From: an uncultured Lachnospiraceae bacterium
GTDB taxonomy: Bacteria > Bacillota > Clostridia > Lachnospirales > Lachnospiraceae
DNA: 32,024 nucleotides
Direction: 5' to 3'
NCBI GenBank assembly: GCA_902793845.1
Contig: CADBFE010000022.1
Location: 1-32,024 of the forward strand
The notes under the pieces are model-generated. The model saw nothing but the letters and a program-made list of their open reading frames with translations. It had not been told where the DNA came from and did no database searches. Both the position numbers and the translations under genes were made by a program. This document shows positions 1-8,913 of the stretch, in pieces. Each line of letters begins with the position of its first letter. The stretch's first letter is position 1.

Positions 1-1
1 C

Positions 2-2467
2 CTCTCTCTTGATGCCATGATGTCGAGAGAGGCTCTTTACTATCTTGATCAGAACAAGACTACAGAAAATTACGGTAAGACAAAGAGTGCCAGCATCACA
101 AGACTATTCAGTGATACATGGTCTCTTGATAATACACTGGCACCCAAGAATATCACTGTCGCAGTAAAGGCTGAGATCGACTCATTCTCAGACAGTACAC
201 TGGCTGCCCACAATGAGTCTGCGGCTCTTGAGGCGTCATATTCCGAGGGAGCACTCAGGGCATACGACGATCCTGTATACCGCCAGTCAGACGGTACATT
301 TAAATATGATGTAAATGCCGCATCAAAGGATGCCCCTGCAGGTGGATTTGCTGTAGTTAATACATATTACGGAGACCTGGGGCCGGGTAGCTTTGGCAGC
401 AATGCTACATCCGGCAGTGCATGTATAACATCATTCAGACATCTCTATAATATGAGATTTACAGAAGGCTTTACCGGCGATGTTGTATATACAATACGCC
501 GTGATCTTAACTGGTATGAGAAGACAACTGACGGCAGATATACAAGTAATGTCAGGGTTTACGGACTTGATTCAGGCAAGACAAAGGTTGATTACTATTC
601 ACCTGTCGGCAAAAATGCCAAATATTCATCTGACATAACCATGGTACTCTGGCCGGCACTTCCTAAAGTAGCTGGAAAGCAGACTCTTGCTGCAGGTATA
701 AATGACTTATCAGGCTTTACAGACAAGACAGCAGTTATCAGAAATGTACAGATGCGGAAAAAATCTTTCCTTTCTACTGATTCAGGTCTTGGTTTAATTT
801 GTGAGAATGATGGAACAGTTAAGAATATAAGATGCGAGGATATGAGACTGTCTCTTGATGATGTATCTGATGGTGCGGCTGACGATATTACAAAGTTTGA
901 TTCAGCCGTTTCATATATGGTTGCATCGGGAAATAATAATAAGTCAAATGTTAAAGCTCTTGATAATAATAATTTTACAGCTATTCCTGTAGGATGTCTG
1001 GTTGGTTGCAACAAGGGTAATATCGGTAAAGATGGTTCTGATTCGAATGAAAACCAGATCAGTATTCGCAACTGTATTACATTTGCGGGGTATTATGATG
1101 GCTCAAAATGGTACTTCTACGAGATATTTAATGCAGTTGGTGGAGCTGTTGGTACTCATGCATCTGAAGCACACGCATACGGAGTTATTTCGGTTACAGG
1201 TCATTATGCAGTAGCCGGTAAAAAGAATATCGGTGGTGTAATAGGCGATGCTGAAGCCGGCCTTGATGCATATATCATTGCCGACGGTTCAATTGATGGC
1301 GATAAAGCCCTGCTTAAGTTTACAAGTGCAGGCAGTATCGTTATGGGTAGAAATGAGACCGGTGGAGCCATCGGTTATATGAACAACGGTTACCTTGCCC
1401 ATGATACAGCAGATACAGCAGAGCTTGAATACGGCTATGATTCTGAAGGCGTTGTTACCGTTACAGAAAAGACAGGTGCTAAATTTGGTATATATGTAAA
1501 TATCCCTGCTGATTCATATGTATGGCAGTTTGGTAAAGAGACATCTTATGGTGTTGGTGGTGCCATAGGCAGATGTGACAATTATAATTCCGGCAAAGTT
1601 TTGAGTATAAAGAGTATTAATGCCGGATATATTTTAAGTGGAGATAGTACTAACTGTACTAACGTTGCCGGTACCATCGGATATTTGTATGGTGGATCTG
1701 CTTCAGGAATATATATAAGTTCTTCAAACACAGGTAAAATAGGTACGCTTAATGGTACTTCGGCTTACGGTAAACCATATAATGCTTCTGTTGGAATTGC
1801 AAAAATAGAATCTTTTGGTTCAGACAATGCCCCGTATGTATTTAACATTACTAACAGTGGAGATTTATTCTGCGATACGGATAGTATAAATAATTCAAAG
1901 AATAAATATGACTACGTTAAAAACTCCGGAACAGGTCTTGCTATAGGTTCATGTCTGTCTACCACTGTACTTCCGGAATACTATATTAAGGCTGTTAATT
2001 CTGGAGAAATCAATGTATTAAACAAATTTGGCAATCAGTCTCAAGAGATTTATTGGAAGAATGGAACAGCGTGCAATTACGGAGTTGGTGGTGCAATTGG
2101 TTATATTTATGATTTAGGAACATCACATATATATGCTGCTCAGGAGACCGGAAGCACATTGATTGCGACCGGAAATAATGTTGGCGGAGCGGTAGGCTGT
2201 GTCAGAAATACTGCAAAAGGTTCCGATGATGCGAATAAACTTACGATCACTTCTGCTCTGAATTCCGGCATTACAGTCAGAGGACAGGGTAATAATATCG
2301 GTGGATGCGTTGGTAATATGTGGTGCCAGGGACAGTACTGCGATATCAGGACAAAAGTTCTTGGAAGTGCCACGGTTCATGGATATGAAAATGTCGGAGG
2401 TGTAATCGGCAGGCTGCAACAGGAGCAAACATTATTCTTCAGGGTTCATCTACTAAACCGACTCTGA
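2..2467 (+). CDS. Giant GLUG-repeat surface protein, upstream segment (partial; frame broken at its 3' end)
   Basis: The frame is open from the first bases of the window, so the true start lies upstream; the ATG codons at 17 and 20 have no ribosome site and read as internal. From about residue 400 the protein carries roughly eight repeats of the type x(V/I)GG(A/V/C)(I/V)G, for example NIGGVIGD, YGVGGAIGR, NNIGGCVGN and NVGGVIGR, spaced about 30-90 residues. This matches GLUG-type repeats, which are expected to form a beta-solenoid in secreted adhesin-like proteins. The frame runs into a stop at 2467 just after a repeat core, while the same repeat pattern continues at once in the +1 frame, so this and the next entry are one gene split by an indel near 2405-2425. 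No enzymatic motif is visible. It sits directly upstream of pilus assembly genes. Its role as an adhesin is inferred. Confidence 0.8.
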   Translation, partial: LSLDAMMSREALYYLDQNKTTENYGKTKSASITRLFSDTWSLDNTLAPKNITVAVKAEIDSFSDSTLAAHNESAALEASYSEGALRAYDDPVYRQSDGTFKYDVNAASKDAPAGGFAVVNTYYGDLGPGSFGSNATSGSACITSFRHLYNMRFTEGFTGDVVYTIRRDLNWYEKTTDGRYTSNVRVYGLDSGKTKVDYYSPVGKNAKYSSDITMVLWPALPKVAGKQTLAAGINDLSGFTDKTAVIRNVQMRKKSFLSTDSGLGLICENDGTVKNIRCEDMRLSLDDVSDGAADDITKFDSAVSYMVASGNNNKSNVKALDNNNFTAIPVGCLVGCNKGNIGKDGSDSNENQISIRNCITFAGYYDGSKWYFYEIFNAVGGAVGTHASEAHAYGVISVTGHYAVAGKKNIGGVIGDAEAGLDAYIIADGSIDGDKALLKFTSAGSIVMGRNETGGAIGYMNNGYLAHDTADTAELEYGYDSEGVVTVTEKTGAKFGIYVNIPADSYVWQFGKETSYGVGGAIGRCDNYNSGKVLSIKSINAGYILSGDSTNCTNVAGTIGYLYGGSASGIYISSSNTGKIGTLNGTSAYGKPYNASVGIAKIESFGSDNAPYVFNITNSGDLFCDTDSINNSKNKYDYVKNSGTGLAIGSCLSTTVLPEYYIKAVNSGEINVLNKFGNQSQEIYWKNGTACNYGVGGAIGYIYDLGTSHIYAAQETGSTLIATGNNVGGAVGCVRNTAKGSDDANKLTITSALNSGITVRGQGNNIGGCVGNMWCQGQYCDIRTKVLGSATVHGYENVGGVIGRLQQEQTLFFRVHLLNRL

Positions 2468-2577
2468 CAGTAAAAGCTTCATGGAGCAGTGGTAAAGTTG
2501 ATACGGAAAATCAGAATATCGGCGGCGCCGTCGGAGTACTCGGCACTCATAATGCTGCATTTAATAGCGGTATAAGT

Positions 2578-5500
2578 ATGCCTACCCAGACCGGAAATGA
2601 TTTACTGATACTTGATGTAAACGGATATCAGAAAATCGGAGGTATGGCAGGTACTGTATATTTCAGTGATCTTCAAGGGGCAGGACAGCATTATGGCATA
2701 GCAACATCATCGCCAATTAATGTTGTTCTTGATGGTGCATCTGTTATCAAGGCAAGTAAAAATCATGTCGGAGGTGGCATAGGATATATGGAAGATGCCT
2801 CCGCAGGAGATTTTGCAGCAACTCTTTCTGTAACCATTAACTCAGGAGCCACATCTAAAGTAGTATCGGGAATTGATAATATCGGTGGTGCGATAGGATA
2901 CGCAGTTGTTCCAAATATGACAGGTAATATTAATGTTGCAGTTGGTTCGGGAGCCACTTCTGATGTTATATCGGGAACAAATTATATTGGAGGAGCCGTT
3001 GGATATGAAGTCGTATCCGGGTCGGTCGGTAATACTACAACTGTGCTCAGGTCGTCATCTTCTGTAAAAGGTACAAATTATATTGGCGGTACGGTTGGTT
3101 ATCTTAAAGTAACAGGAACAACAGGTGAATACAAGGCATCTCTTTATGCCGAAAAAACTATTATCGGTTCGGTTTCTGATAAAGATTTAAAAAATGACAG
3201 TGGTGTAGGCGGATGTATTGGAACCGTCGTTGATTCAGGCACGATAGGACATGCCACTACGGTAATCGGTGAATGGGATACAGTGGGAGATTTCACGCCC
3301 ATATATGCCAATAAAAATGTTGGTGGGTGTATTGGATATGTTAAAAATGCCACAATAACCGAAGCTGAGACAGGTATTAATACAAGTAAAACAATAATTA
3401 CCAAAAATACTTCTTTTGGCGGTGATATAGGCGGAGTAGTCGGACATGTTGATGAGAATGGTTCAGTTGGTAAGGTAGAACTTTATGGCATATTGACCAA
3501 TACGGCTGTGCTTGATTTTAACTCAAATAATATAGGCGGATTTGTAGGACATGTTAATAAGGGAACGATCGGCGAAACGCAATGTTCTGTCCCGTTTAAT
3601 GTTACCGGCGTTAACAATGTTGGCGGCGTTATAGGAACTATGGAAAACGGCGGTACGCTGACAAAGTTTGTTCTGGAGCAGGCAATCAATGTATCCGGTA
3701 CAAAGCAGGTAGGTGGCTGTATAGGTTATCTTGATAATTCGACTGTTGGTGGTGTTGATAAGTGCGAGATCACAAATGTTCATTCTGTTATATCTACAGA
3801 TGGACACAATACTGCCGGAACAGGAGGAATGGTCGGTTATATCGATAACGGCGGAGTTGTAAAAGGTGATATAGAGATTACTCTTGGACAGGGTTGTATT
3901 ATATCAGGTGGTTATAACGTCGGCGGCGTTTTTGGACTGATTGTAAAGGGTGACATTGAGGGAAGTGTTACAACTATCTTTACCGGAGGTACAGTAACAG
4001 GTAAAAACGGTGGAATAGGTGGCGTTATCGGTTCCATTATGGAGGGTAATGTGTATGGACAGGTTACATCCCGTATACAGGCGGTTTATTCCTTTGAAGA
4101 TATTGCAAATACCCCAGTTTCGGGTCTGACTGGTGCAGCTGCAAGTGGTAAGGGTATTGGTGGTGTTATTGGTTCGATGTCGGAAGACCCGCCCAAAAGT
4201 AATCTTGGCAGTACAATTAAGTATGATAGTGGCCATGTCTATACATTAAACAGACAGGCAAATATATCTATTAATGCAATTGTTCTTGAACTTGATGAAG
4301 ATTTTAAATTGCGTTCCGGATTGAGCTCTGTCGGCGGATTGCTTGGTCGATGCGAAACATATAATGGAGAAATCAAAGAAATGAAGATTTGTTCCATTGA
4401 TAATGAGACTCACAAGATGATCGTACAACCCAGTTCAAGTAATAATAAATACGATGTCGGTGGAATGGTTGGTTACATGATAGGTAAGGTAACCGGTTCC
4501 ATGACCATGTCGGATGTCGAATTTGAAATAAGCGGTACATATTTCGTCGGGGGTCTCATCGGAGGTTTTGATGGAGAACTTGGTAAAAAAGATAATCCCT
4601 CAACAATCACTGTAAGTGGAATAAAAAAAGTCACAGGTACATCCGAAGGTGTAGGAGGACTTATAGGATGCGTCGGAGCTTATAATAATACTGGTATTAT
4701 TTACTCTAATATTGTTGTTAATCTGTCTGATGCCCAAATTTCAAGTAGCAATTTAGGCGTTGGAGGTATAATTGGATGCCTGGGCAGAAATTCTCAGGGC
4801 GCTGATAATACAAAAGGAGTTCGTAATCAGGGTCAGGTTTACGGGAAAATAAATCTGACATTATCAAACAATACAAAGATATCCGGAGGTAACGATGTCG
4901 GAGGAATAATCGGATTTACAAGAGACGGCGCTTATGTTGATGGCGGATGTGTATTTAATGTAAATGTGACATCTGATGCATCGGTTGTGGCAACTTCAAG
5001 CGACGGAAATGTCGGAGGAATAATCGGAATCAATAATAACGTATTTTTGGCAGACTGCGAAGTTAGTATTTCCACTGGGGCGACATACAGTGTTACTGCT
5101 TCAAAGGGTTACGCCGGCGGTATTATGGGATGTAATGAGAAAGTATTTGGAAGAACCACCGGAACTGATTGTACGATTCCGACAGGCGATGGTAAATTAA
5201 GTATTACCGGAAGCAAAGGTGCAGGTATTGTACTTGGAAGAAATGGCGGAAGTGCTCTGGCCGGTGTCGTTAAATTAAATGGCACAACTTATGAGGCCTC
5301 AGATGAAAGCACACTAAATTATATAACAAAGGATGTTACATGTACTGGTGTTTCTGATTCTACAGAGGGAAGAGTTGGATATGTTGGCTTAAGTGGTGGT
5401 ACAATAAGTAATGTAACAGTTAATGCACCGGCACCACCTGATCCTGCACCGGCACCACCGGCACCTGATCCCGATCCCGACCCGGATCCGGACGGGGATG

Positions 5501-5766
5501 ATGATTCCGTCAGCAATAACGGAACCGGAGATACAAGCGGAAGCGGAGACACAAGCGGAGGTGGAGACACAAGCGGAGGCGGAGATACAAGCGGAACCGG
5601 AGAAGGAAACGGAACCGGAGATACAAGCGGAAGCGGAGACACAAGCGGAGGCGGAGATACAAGCGGAAGCGGAGACACAAGCGGAGGCGGAGATACAAGC
5701 GGAAGCGGAGACACAACTGGAAGCGGAGATACAAGCGGAACCGGTGGAGAAGGATCAACCCCCTAA
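2578..5766 (+). CDS. Giant GLUG-repeat surface protein, downstream segment with Pro/Asp linker and GDTSG tail
   Basis: This frame continues the repeat protein of the previous entry. The open frame reaches back to about 2404 and already encodes repeat sequence there (QNIGGAVGV at about 2512-2538), so the ATG at 2578, which lacks a ribosome site, is probably not a true start. About 24 repeats with cores such as NYIGGAVGY, KNVGGCIGY, NNVGGVIGT and NDVGGIIGF are spaced about 35-70 residues. The C terminus changes to a Pro/Ala/Asp linker (about residues 945-980) and then twelve hexapeptide units, mostly GDTSG(S/G/T), ending GEGSTP. There is no LPxTG motif and no C-terminal membrane segment, so cell-wall anchoring by sortase is not supported. 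Joined with the upstream part the protein exceeds 1900 residues. A cell-surface or pilus-associated adhesin is the best inference. Confidence 0.8.
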   Translation: MPTQTGNDLLILDVNGYQKIGGMAGTVYFSDLQGAGQHYGIATSSPINVVLDGASVIKASKNHVGGGIGYMEDASAGDFAATLSVTINSGATSKVVSGIDNIGGAIGYAVVPNMTGNINVAVGSGATSDVISGTNYIGGAVGYEVVSGSVGNTTTVLRSSSSVKGTNYIGGTVGYLKVTGTTGEYKASLYAEKTIIGSVSDKDLKNDSGVGGCIGTVVDSGTIGHATTVIGEWDTVGDFTPIYANKNVGGCIGYVKNATITEAETGINTSKTIITKNTSFGGDIGGVVGHVDENGSVGKVELYGILTNTAVLDFNSNNIGGFVGHVNKGTIGETQCSVPFNVTGVNNVGGVIGTMENGGTLTKFVLEQAINVSGTKQVGGCIGYLDNSTVGGVDKCEITNVHSVISTDGHNTAGTGGMVGYIDNGGVVKGDIEITLGQGCIISGGYNVGGVFGLIVKGDIEGSVTTIFTGGTVTGKNGGIGGVIGSIMEGNVYGQVTSRIQAVYSFEDIANTPVSGLTGAAASGKGIGGVIGSMSEDPPKSNLGSTIKYDSGHVYTLNRQANISINAIVLELDEDFKLRSGLSSVGGLLGRCETYNGEIKEMKICSIDNETHKMIVQPSSSNNKYDVGGMVGYMIGKVTGSMTMSDVEFEISGTYFVGGLIGGFDGELGKKDNPSTITVSGIKKVTGTSEGVGGLIGCVGAYNNTGIIYSNIVVNLSDAQISSSNLGVGGIIGCLGRNSQGADNTKGVRNQGQVYGKINLTLSNNTKISGGNDVGGIIGFTRDGAYVDGGCVFNVNVTSDASVVATSSDGNVGGIIGINNNVFLADCEVSISTGATYSVTASKGYAGGIMGCNEKVFGRTTGTDCTIPTGDGKLSITGSKGAGIVLGRNGGSALAGVVKLNGTTYEASDESTLNYITKDVTCTGVSDSTEGRVGYVGLSGGTISNVTVNAPAPPDPAPAPPAPDPDPDPDPDGDDDSVSNNGTGDTSGSGDTSGGGDTSGGGDTSGTGEGNGTGDTSGSGDTSGGGDTSGSGDTSGGGDTSGSGDTTGSGDTSGTGGEGSTP
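5527..5742 (+). repeat. Tandem 18-bp repeats encoding GDTSGx hexapeptides
   Basis: Twelve consecutive 18-bp units lie at the 3' end of the GLUG-repeat gene. Ten encode GDTSG plus S, G or T, one encodes GDTTGS and one GEGNGT. Units such as GGAGATACAAGCGGAAGC and its variants are nearly identical at DNA level, so copy number may change by slippage while keeping frame. The Ser/Thr/Gly-rich product looks like a flexible, possibly glycosylated, tail. Long open frames on the other strand and in other frames here are by-products of the repeat. Confidence 0.95.
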
Positions 5767-5778
5767 TTTATAATAATT

Positions 5779-6237
5779 ATGCAACAAGGCACAGTTTTTG
5801 AGAGACAATCGATATCGGGGACATTAAAGAAACTGATAATCCCGGCAATCATACTATTGCTTATTGCCGGAGTATTCTTTGTGTGGGCAAGGATCAGTAC
5901 AGGCAGTCATAACATCCTCCAGGAAGCGAGAGATGTGAGAGTAGCTTTTAAGCTCATCGGAGTTGAGTACAGCGGTGACAGCACTCGTATATATGATCCC
6001 CTTGCGGAAAACGGTATGGTGGATGGCATAGCTGAGAAGGTAGAAAATCTCTCATACGCCGACGGCACTGTTAAACTGTTATCCTGGGATGCCGAGTCCG
6101 ATATGCCTCTTGCATTTACTTACAGTAAGGGCGTATATATCGTGGAGTATAAAGCGATAGACGGTAAAGACCCGGGTGCAGGAGAGTGGAATGTTTATTA
6201 TGCGTTCCGGGTCCTTAATTATTCAACAGATAAATAA
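5779..6237 (+). CDS. Small one-helix membrane protein, minor-pilin-like in layout
   Basis: The protein has 152 residues with one hydrophobic helix near the N terminus (about 19-37) followed by a helical stretch ILQEARDVRVAFKLIG and a globular domain of about 100 residues. The layout resembles the major pilin encoded at 11523, whose helix continues into AQSIRVAVQAEI, but there is no prepilin peptidase site: no Gly-Phe-Thr-Leu-x-Glu before the helix. It starts 12 bases after the GLUG-protein stop and has no clear ribosome site, which suggests translational coupling to that giant gene. The pilC gene begins 58 bases after it. I read it as a pilus-locus accessory protein, perhaps an uncleaved pseudopilin or a partner of the giant protein; family membership is not established. 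Confidence 0.7.
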   Translation: MQQGTVFERQSISGTLKKLIIPAIILLLIAGVFFVWARISTGSHNILQEARDVRVAFKLIGVEYSGDSTRIYDPLAENGMVDGIAEKVENLSYADGTVKLLSWDAESDMPLAFTYSKGVYIVEYKAIDGKDPGAGEWNVYYAFRVLNYSTDK

Positions 6238-6295
6238 TTTATAATAATATTAAAAATATAAAAGGGATTGACCTATCATCCCGCGGGAGAATGAG

Positions 6296-7489
6296 ATGCC
6301 TGAGTACAGATATCAGTCACAGGATGAAAACGGCAAACAGGTCATAGGCAAGATGGACGCCTACGACGAGGCCGACCTTCAGAAAAAATTAAGAAATAAA
6401 GGTCTTATGCTTACTAACGCAAAGCTTGTCAGCAAGAAAGTGACACTTAGACCTTTAAAGAAAAGCGAACTGGCAAACTTTTGTAATGAGCTCGGTACCA
6501 TGACACAGGCCGGTGTGCCTTTGGTCAGGTGCCTTGAGATACTTGCCGGCAGTGAAGCCATCACACCATTTGAGAGGTCTCTCTATATAGAGCTTCGCGA
6601 CAGGGTAGTACAGGGCGTGGCTTTATCCAATACCATGGAAAAGCTTTATCCTGCATTTCCGCCCCTGCTTATTTATATGTTCAGAGCATCTGAGTCGTCA
6701 GGTAATCTTGATATCACGGCGCTTAATCTTGCCGACCAGTATACGAGAGAGAATGAGATCGAGGAAAATACAAAGAGTGCCCTTGTATATCCCAAGATCC
6801 TCATCGGACTCATCATTGGCGTTGTCCTCGTCATATTCGGATATGTAATGCCACAGTTTGAGGATCTGTTTTCCCAGATGGAAAAGCTGCCTCCTGCGAC
6901 AGTTATATTAATGGCAATCAGTGATTTTGTATCATCCTTCTGGTACCTGATCATTATATTCTGCGTCCTCGGTATCTTTTTCCTCAGGATCATCGCAAGG
7001 ATACCTTCGATAAGGCTCTTTATAGATACGGTCAAGACCAAGGGCAAGATCGGCCAGCTTAACAAGACGATATATTCTGCCAGATTTGCCAGGACATTAA
7101 GTTCTCTTTACTCGGCAGGTATCCCTATCGACAGATGCGTGTCCATTGCGAGACAGACCATAGGCAATAAATATGTCGAAAAGCAGTTTGATAAAGTATT
7201 TCATGATATTCAGGCCGGTGAATCATTATCCGGCGCCATAGATAAAGTAGACGGATTTATAAACAAACTGCCGTCTGTAATCAGAGTAGGTGAGGAGACG
7301 GGCCAGCTCGACAAGATGCTCGCAAACCTCGCCAATGACCTTGATTTTAAATCAGCCCAGGCTATGATGAGGCTTGTTAAATATATCGAGCCCATCACCA
7401 TAGTCGTAATGGCCATAATAGTAGGATTCGTAATGATAGGTGTCATCACACCGATCTACCAGTCATACAATTATGTTGGAGCAGGCTGA
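6296..7489 (+). CDS. pilC: Type IV pilus / type II secretion inner-membrane platform protein PilC (GspF family)
   Basis: At 397 residues it has the usual length of PilC/GspF. The N-terminal start PEYRYQSQDENGKQVIG and the later LRNKGLML segment are typical. Two related T2SSF domains follow (about 66-190 and 265-390), each carrying the family pattern of a helical bundle and membrane helix; the first has LGTMTQAGVPLVRCLEIL and the second LSSLYSAGIPIDRCVSIA. Membrane segments lie near 168-190, 210-232 and 365-388. PilC forms the membrane platform on which the assembly ATPase acts to insert pilin subunits. A GGGAGA ribosome site precedes the ATG. It is the first canonical gene of the pilC-pilMN-pilO-pilB run, all on one strand with short gaps. 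Confidence 0.93.
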   Translation: MPEYRYQSQDENGKQVIGKMDAYDEADLQKKLRNKGLMLTNAKLVSKKVTLRPLKKSELANFCNELGTMTQAGVPLVRCLEILAGSEAITPFERSLYIELRDRVVQGVALSNTMEKLYPAFPPLLIYMFRASESSGNLDITALNLADQYTRENEIEENTKSALVYPKILIGLIIGVVLVIFGYVMPQFEDLFSQMEKLPPATVILMAISDFVSSFWYLIIIFCVLGIFFLRIIARIPSIRLFIDTVKTKGKIGQLNKTIYSARFARTLSSLYSAGIPIDRCVSIARQTIGNKYVEKQFDKVFHDIQAGESLSGAIDKVDGFINKLPSVIRVGEETGQLDKMLANLANDLDFKSAQAMMRLVKYIEPITIVVMAIIVGFVMIGVITPIYQSYNYVGAG

Positions 7490-7527
7490 TATTAAAATAA
7501 AAAAATAAAGTATTTAAGGAAAAACAA

Positions 7528-8910
7528 ATGACAGTAAGCGTATTTTTATCAAACAAAAGTATACAGGTAGCCATCGGTAACGGATCCAAGAGCCGTATCA
7601 AGGTTAACAGTTTCTTTAGTGATGATATGCCGGAGGGAACACTCCTTAATGGTACTGTTATCAACGAGAAGACCCTCGAGGATACAATCCGTGGTACCTG
7701 GATGAAGCATGGCATTAAGGCCAAGAATGTCAACCTCGTCATCAACAGCCCTAACCTGGTAGCCAGACGTATTGAAATGCCCCTAATGAAGGGCAGCAAA
7801 TGCGACAATTACGTGACCAATGAGGCGGATGAAAAGGATATCGCCCGTTTCAACGATCCTATTATAGGATGGTATCCCGTCAGCAAAAAACAAAAGACCC
7901 AGATAGTAGTTTCGGAGACTTCTGAAAAAGATTTCATCGAGACTTATCTCAGGATATTTGAAAATGTAGGAATTAAATTAAATTCCATACATGGCGGTAT
8001 CAACCTGGCCGTAAACATGCTCCAGGCCCAGATAGGCCAGGCAACGGCTGTATATATGATCATTGACGGTATGACCCTTACCACAATGCTCTTTGCAAAA
8101 GGTAATTATTACAACAACTTAAGTACCAGAATCTATGCACAGCCCGGTACCCCTGAGTTCCCTTCAGACTATATTTCAGGTCTTTCAAGTCTTGAGATGC
8201 AGTCTCTTGAGAGCGGTCTTGCGGAACTTTCCATGGGAGATTCCATCAAGGCAGCCAGCTGCCCTTCTAATGTATCACTTGGCAGAGGCAGGGAGAAATT
8301 CGGTGATTTCATTTTCGCTTTTGCGGGACTTTTTGATAATGATGACGGACTCACTCTTACGGAAGGACTTAAAAAGAGTTCCGAGAAATATGCAAACAAG
8401 CTTAATTTAATTAAACTTGCCATACCTTACATAATCTCAATAGTCGTACTTTCGGTTATTTCCGTATCACTCTTTGCAATGCTTCAGGAAAAGGACAAGA
8501 AGTTAAGCAAACTTGAAAAGTACAATAACAGTGATGAAGTCATTGAGGCAGCTGCCAAGTACGAGGATATGATGACAAGTATTGAGATATACGGTCAGGC
8601 CCAGGGCAGCGCAGATCTCCTTGAGGCATTTATAGAATCATATCCCACACCTGATTCATCAGTTAATACCGCAATAGAGGATGCTGCAAAGGAAAAGGAT
8701 GTAAAGGTTGAGTTTGATTCATACTCTGCAGATACGGGAATCCTGAGCCTCATTGCTACAGGAGCAGATGTTGAGAAGATTAACCTCTTCATAGCTTCTC
8801 TCATGGAGCTTGATATTCTTCAGAATGTTGATTATACCGGATATACACAAAATGAGAGTGACGGCACATGGTCAATAAATGTGGTTTGTACACTTGCGGA
8901 GGGCAACTGA
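7528..8910 (+). CDS. Fused PilM-PilN-like pilus assembly protein (GspL-like layout)
   Basis: The 460-residue product has a cytoplasmic part (1-290) resembling the actin-like PilM fold: a start of the type TVSVFLSNKSIQVAIGNG, then NVNLVINSPNLVARRIEMP, a PilM signature region. One membrane helix (about 296-317, rich in Ile/Val/Ser) follows, then a coiled-coil-like stretch and a C-terminal region (380-460) that looks like the ferredoxin-like domain of PilN (SGILSLIATGADVEKINLFIASL type). In most type IV pilus systems PilM and PilN are separate proteins; here they appear joined, as in GspL of type II secretion. The gene sits where pilM and pilN should be, between pilC and pilO, with an AAGGA ribosome site. 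Its role is to connect the cytoplasmic ATPase to the membrane alignment complex. The PilN half is assigned by position and layout more than by motif. Confidence 0.82.
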   Translation: MTVSVFLSNKSIQVAIGNGSKSRIKVNSFFSDDMPEGTLLNGTVINEKTLEDTIRGTWMKHGIKAKNVNLVINSPNLVARRIEMPLMKGSKCDNYVTNEADEKDIARFNDPIIGWYPVSKKQKTQIVVSETSEKDFIETYLRIFENVGIKLNSIHGGINLAVNMLQAQIGQATAVYMIIDGMTLTTMLFAKGNYYNNLSTRIYAQPGTPEFPSDYISGLSSLEMQSLESGLAELSMGDSIKAASCPSNVSLGRGREKFGDFIFAFAGLFDNDDGLTLTEGLKKSSEKYANKLNLIKLAIPYIISIVVLSVISVSLFAMLQEKDKKLSKLEKYNNSDEVIEAAAKYEDMMTSIEIYGQAQGSADLLEAFIESYPTPDSSVNTAIEDAAKEKDVKVEFDSYSADTGILSLIATGADVEKINLFIASLMELDILQNVDYTGYTQNESDGTWSINVVCTLAEGN

Positions 8911-8913
8911 TAT

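Noticed and set aside
2405-2425. Programmed ribosomal frameshift in the GLUG gene
   Set aside because: No X-XXY-YYZ slippery heptamer, no internal Shine-Dalgarno at the right place and no evident stimulatory hairpin.
5527-5742. CRISPR array
   Set aside because: Units are 18 bp, contiguous, in frame with coding sequence and without spacers.
5319-5773. Long open frames on both strands over the GDTSG-coding repeats
   Set aside because: They arise because an 18-bp repeat without stops in one frame tends to lack them in the others. Products are low-complexity (LVSPPP, QAEAET) with no ribosome sites.
6264-6290. Promoter before pilC from TTGACC
   Set aside because: No -10-like sequence lies at 16-18 bases; the expected position falls on GC-rich sequence and the ribosome site.
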